A stretch of 13,895 nt of DNA from Pseudomonadota bacterium. GTDB taxonomy: Bacteria; Pseudomonadota; Alphaproteobacteria; Rhizobiales; Xanthobacteraceae. Where the stretch lies: NCBI GenBank assembly GCA_023414975.1, contig JAEZMI010000260.1, positions 1-13,895 of the forward strand. The letters are read 5' to 3'. Below the pieces are notes generated by a model that did no database searches, was not told the origin of the DNA, and worked only from the letters and a program-made list of their open reading frames with translations. The translations under genes were made by a program, and so were the position numbers. Position 1 is the stretch's first letter. Each line of letters starts with the position of its first letter. Shown in pieces: positions 12,031 to 13,895 of the stretch.

Positions 12031-13895
12031 ATGGGGACGGCGATGGGCGGGATTTCAACGGCGGGGCAGGTTCTGGCGGGGGTGATCGACGGCCCGCGCG
12101 TCGCCTGTCGCCGTCGGGCCGCGACGGCCGCCATCATGGGGCTCGTCGTGGCATGCGCCATCCTCGGTACCCCTTCGCCCGCTGCGGCCAGCAGCAACAG
12201 CCATTGCGCGGTCGCGGGCACGACGTCGCTCGTCTTCTGCAACAGCTCGGAAGTTGTGGCCTGGATGACGACGCCCGGCAGCGGATCGCTGACGGTGACG
12301 GATCTGACGACGGGATCCGTCTCCTATGTTTCGCCGACGACGCCCGGGACCTATGACCAGACGATCACCATTGGCGGCACCACGGCGATCGATCGCCCGG
12401 ATTACAGCGCCCTCTACCTGCAGTCCGGCACGGATTCGAATAACGACACCATCGCGGTGACGGTCAATCTGGACGTGACGATCGGCGAGGCCGTGAGCCT
12501 CACATCGTTCGAGGGTTCCGGCGCGGTCTGGTTCCGCAACGACTATGGCGGGTCCATCGCGATCAACAACTCCGGTACCCTGTCCAGCTCCTGGTCGGGC
12601 TCTTACAGCCAGCAAGCCGCACTGACCTTGTGGACCGAGAAGGGCGCCGTCACCGTTGCCAATAGCGGTTCCGTCACCGCCACCAATGGCCGGGGCATCA
12701 ACGCGAGCGGCAACGTCACTGGCGGCTCCGACGATCAGCCCGAAGCCGTCTCCGTCGTGAACAGCGCCGGCGGTGCGGTGACGGCCTATCTCTCCGGCAT
12801 CGTGGCGAGCGCCTCGCACGGCGCGGCGGAGGTCGTCAACCGCGGCACGGTGAACGCCTTGCTGCTGCAGGGGCTCATGGCCTCGTCGTTCAGCGGCGAT
12901 GCCGCCGTTGAAAGTTCCGGCACCGTCACCTCGGGCAATGCCGATGCCGTCTATGCCGGGACCTTTGCCGGCGCCGCGACTGTGCTCAACAGCGGCGCCG
13001 TCACCGCGGTCGGCGATCCCAGTCTCGACGCCGCGCATAGCGCCGTGGAGTTCATGGTTGGCATGAACGGCCTTCGGGCGACGGCCTTCGAAGCGGGCGA
13101 TATCAGCCTCACCAATGCCGTTACGGGCGTGGTCATCGCGAACCGCGACGCGGGTATCCGCGCGGAGACGCCGGCCGGCGATGTACGGGTCGTCAATGCC
13201 GGTTCCGTCACCGGTGTGAACGGCATCGTCGTGGACAGCGGCTTCGCCACCGGTGCGACGGCCGCGTCGGTGACGACCATCGCGGGCGGGGCGACCGTGG
13301 CGAATTCAGGGACGGTTCGCGCGTCGCAGGTCGCCCTCCTGGTCGACGCCACGACGAACGGCGTGGTGAACACCGGCGCGTTGGTGACGACGGGCGCGGT
13401 GGCGGTTCAGACCGGCAACGGCAACTCGACGGTGGAGAACGCCGGCATCATCGCGGCGGGCTCCGCGGCCGGCACGGCCATCGCGTTCGGGGCGGGCAAC
13501 AACCGCCTGGTGCTGGCCGACACGGCGACGCTCGTCGGCAATGTCACCAATGCCAGCAACGGCAACACGCTTGAACTGAATGGCAGCGCCTCCGGCACGT
13601 TCAATCTTGCCGCCGTGGCGTCGGACGGCCAGTTCCAGGGGTTTTCGAACCTCGTGAAGTCGGGCGCCGGCAGCTGGGCGCTCACCGGAAGCAGCGCGAC
13701 CCTGACGGGTCCCATCACGGTGGCTCAGGGTCTTTTGTCGCTGGACGGCACGGTCGGCAGCTCCGTCTCCGTGCTGGCCGGCGCCACGCTAGGTGGTACG
13801 GGGACGATTGGCGGGCTTGTGGTGAATGGCGGGGGTACGGTGTCGCCGGGCTATTCGCCGGGCACGCTGACGGTGGCGGGTCCTGTCAGCTTCGC
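12031..13895 (+). CDS. Large autotransporter (type V secretion), N-terminal part (partial)
   Basis: An open frame of 621 codons runs off the right edge. A Sec-type signal peptide is visible: an Arg-rich stretch ACRRRAA, the hydrophobic core TAAIMGLVVACAILG, and a cleavage site after SPAAA (about residue 53). Two cysteines follow (59 and 70: HCAVAGTTSLVFC). The mature part is a Gly/Ser/Thr/Val/Asn-rich passenger with about eleven imperfect repeats of the form 'VxNSGTVTA...GIxA', then NLVKSGAGSWALTGSSATL and GATLGGTGTIGG...GTVSPGYSPGTLTVAG, which are autotransporter-associated beta-strand motifs. A beta-helical surface adhesin is likely; the beta-barrel lies outside the window. Starts at 11932, 12025 and 12043 are also in frame; I chose 12031 because GGGGA lies 6 nt upstream. 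Confidence 0.85.
   Translation, partial: MGTAMGGISTAGQVLAGVIDGPRVACRRRAATAAIMGLVVACAILGTPSPAAASSNSHCAVAGTTSLVFCNSSEVVAWMTTPGSGSLTVTDLTTGSVSYVSPTTPGTYDQTITIGGTTAIDRPDYSALYLQSGTDSNNDTIAVTVNLDVTIGEAVSLTSFEGSGAVWFRNDYGGSIAINNSGTLSSSWSGSYSQQAALTLWTEKGAVTVANSGSVTATNGRGINASGNVTGGSDDQPEAVSVVNSAGGAVTAYLSGIVASASHGAAEVVNRGTVNALLLQGLMASSFSGDAAVESSGTVTSGNADAVYAGTFAGAATVLNSGAVTAVGDPSLDAAHSAVEFMVGMNGLRATAFEAGDISLTNAVTGVVIANRDAGIRAETPAGDVRVVNAGSVTGVNGIVVDSGFATGATAASVTTIAGGATVANSGTVRASQVALLVDATTNGVVNTGALVTTGAVAVQTGNGNSTVENAGIIAAGSAAGTAIAFGAGNNRLVLADTATLVGNVTNASNGNTLELNGSASGTFNLAAVASDGQFQGFSNLVKSGAGSWALTGSSATLTGPITVAQGLLSLDGTVGSSVSVLAGATLGGTGTIGGLVVNGGGTVSPGYSPGTLTVAGPVSF

Noticed and set aside
10254..12356. 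A 700-codon plus-strand frame opposite mgtE
   Set aside because: It is antisense to a complete MgtE and then crosses the intergenic region in a different frame from the autotransporter; its composition is that of a shadow frame.

Overview
The window looks like the chromosome of a methylotrophic or C1-oxidising alphaproteobacterium. It is very GC-rich, has tightly packed operons, carries palindromic repeats of the kind common in Hyphomicrobiales, and encodes the tetrahydromethanopterin (H4MPT)-linked formaldehyde oxidation pathway. A Xanthobacteraceae-like host (Xanthobacter/Ancylobacter/Starkeya type) is my inference; no rRNA or other taxonomic marker is present.

Layout. From 1 to 4389 a minus-strand operon reads, in transcription order: RFAP synthase (first committed step of methanopterin synthesis), mtdB (methylene-H4MPT dehydrogenase), an ATP-grasp ligase, mch (methenyl-H4MPT cyclohydrolase), and a RimK/MptN-like ligase cut by the left window edge. 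A 191-bp divergent spacer (4390-4580) separates it from a plus-strand operon: a pterin-4a-carbinolamine dehydratase (PCD) homologue followed by fhcB, fhcA, fhcD and fhcC, which encode the formyltransferase/hydrolase complex. Together the two operons carry methylene-H4MPT to methenyl- and formyl-H4MPT and then to formate, and they supply part of the cofactor synthesis. fae, which catalyses formaldehyde entry, is not in the window.

The fhcA-fhcD junction is interrupted by about 630 bp of repeat mosaic. It holds two nearly identical 158-bp repeats, each with two large palindromes, and between them a 226-bp spacer carrying three more palindromic elements. No transposase is visible. Two reading frames stay open across it.

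fhcC meets mgtE (Mg2+ transporter/channel, minus strand) tail to tail, and one 22-bp perfect palindrome contains both stop codons. The mgtE leader is long and structured: a promoter-like element, a 17-codon upstream ORF with three proline codons, and a hairpin covering the probable ribosome-binding site. From about 12031 to the right edge runs the signal peptide and beta-helical passenger of a large autotransporter, whose C-terminus lies outside the window.

The core biology is a known pathway. The least expected parts are the repeat mosaic inside the fhc operon and the mgtE leader.
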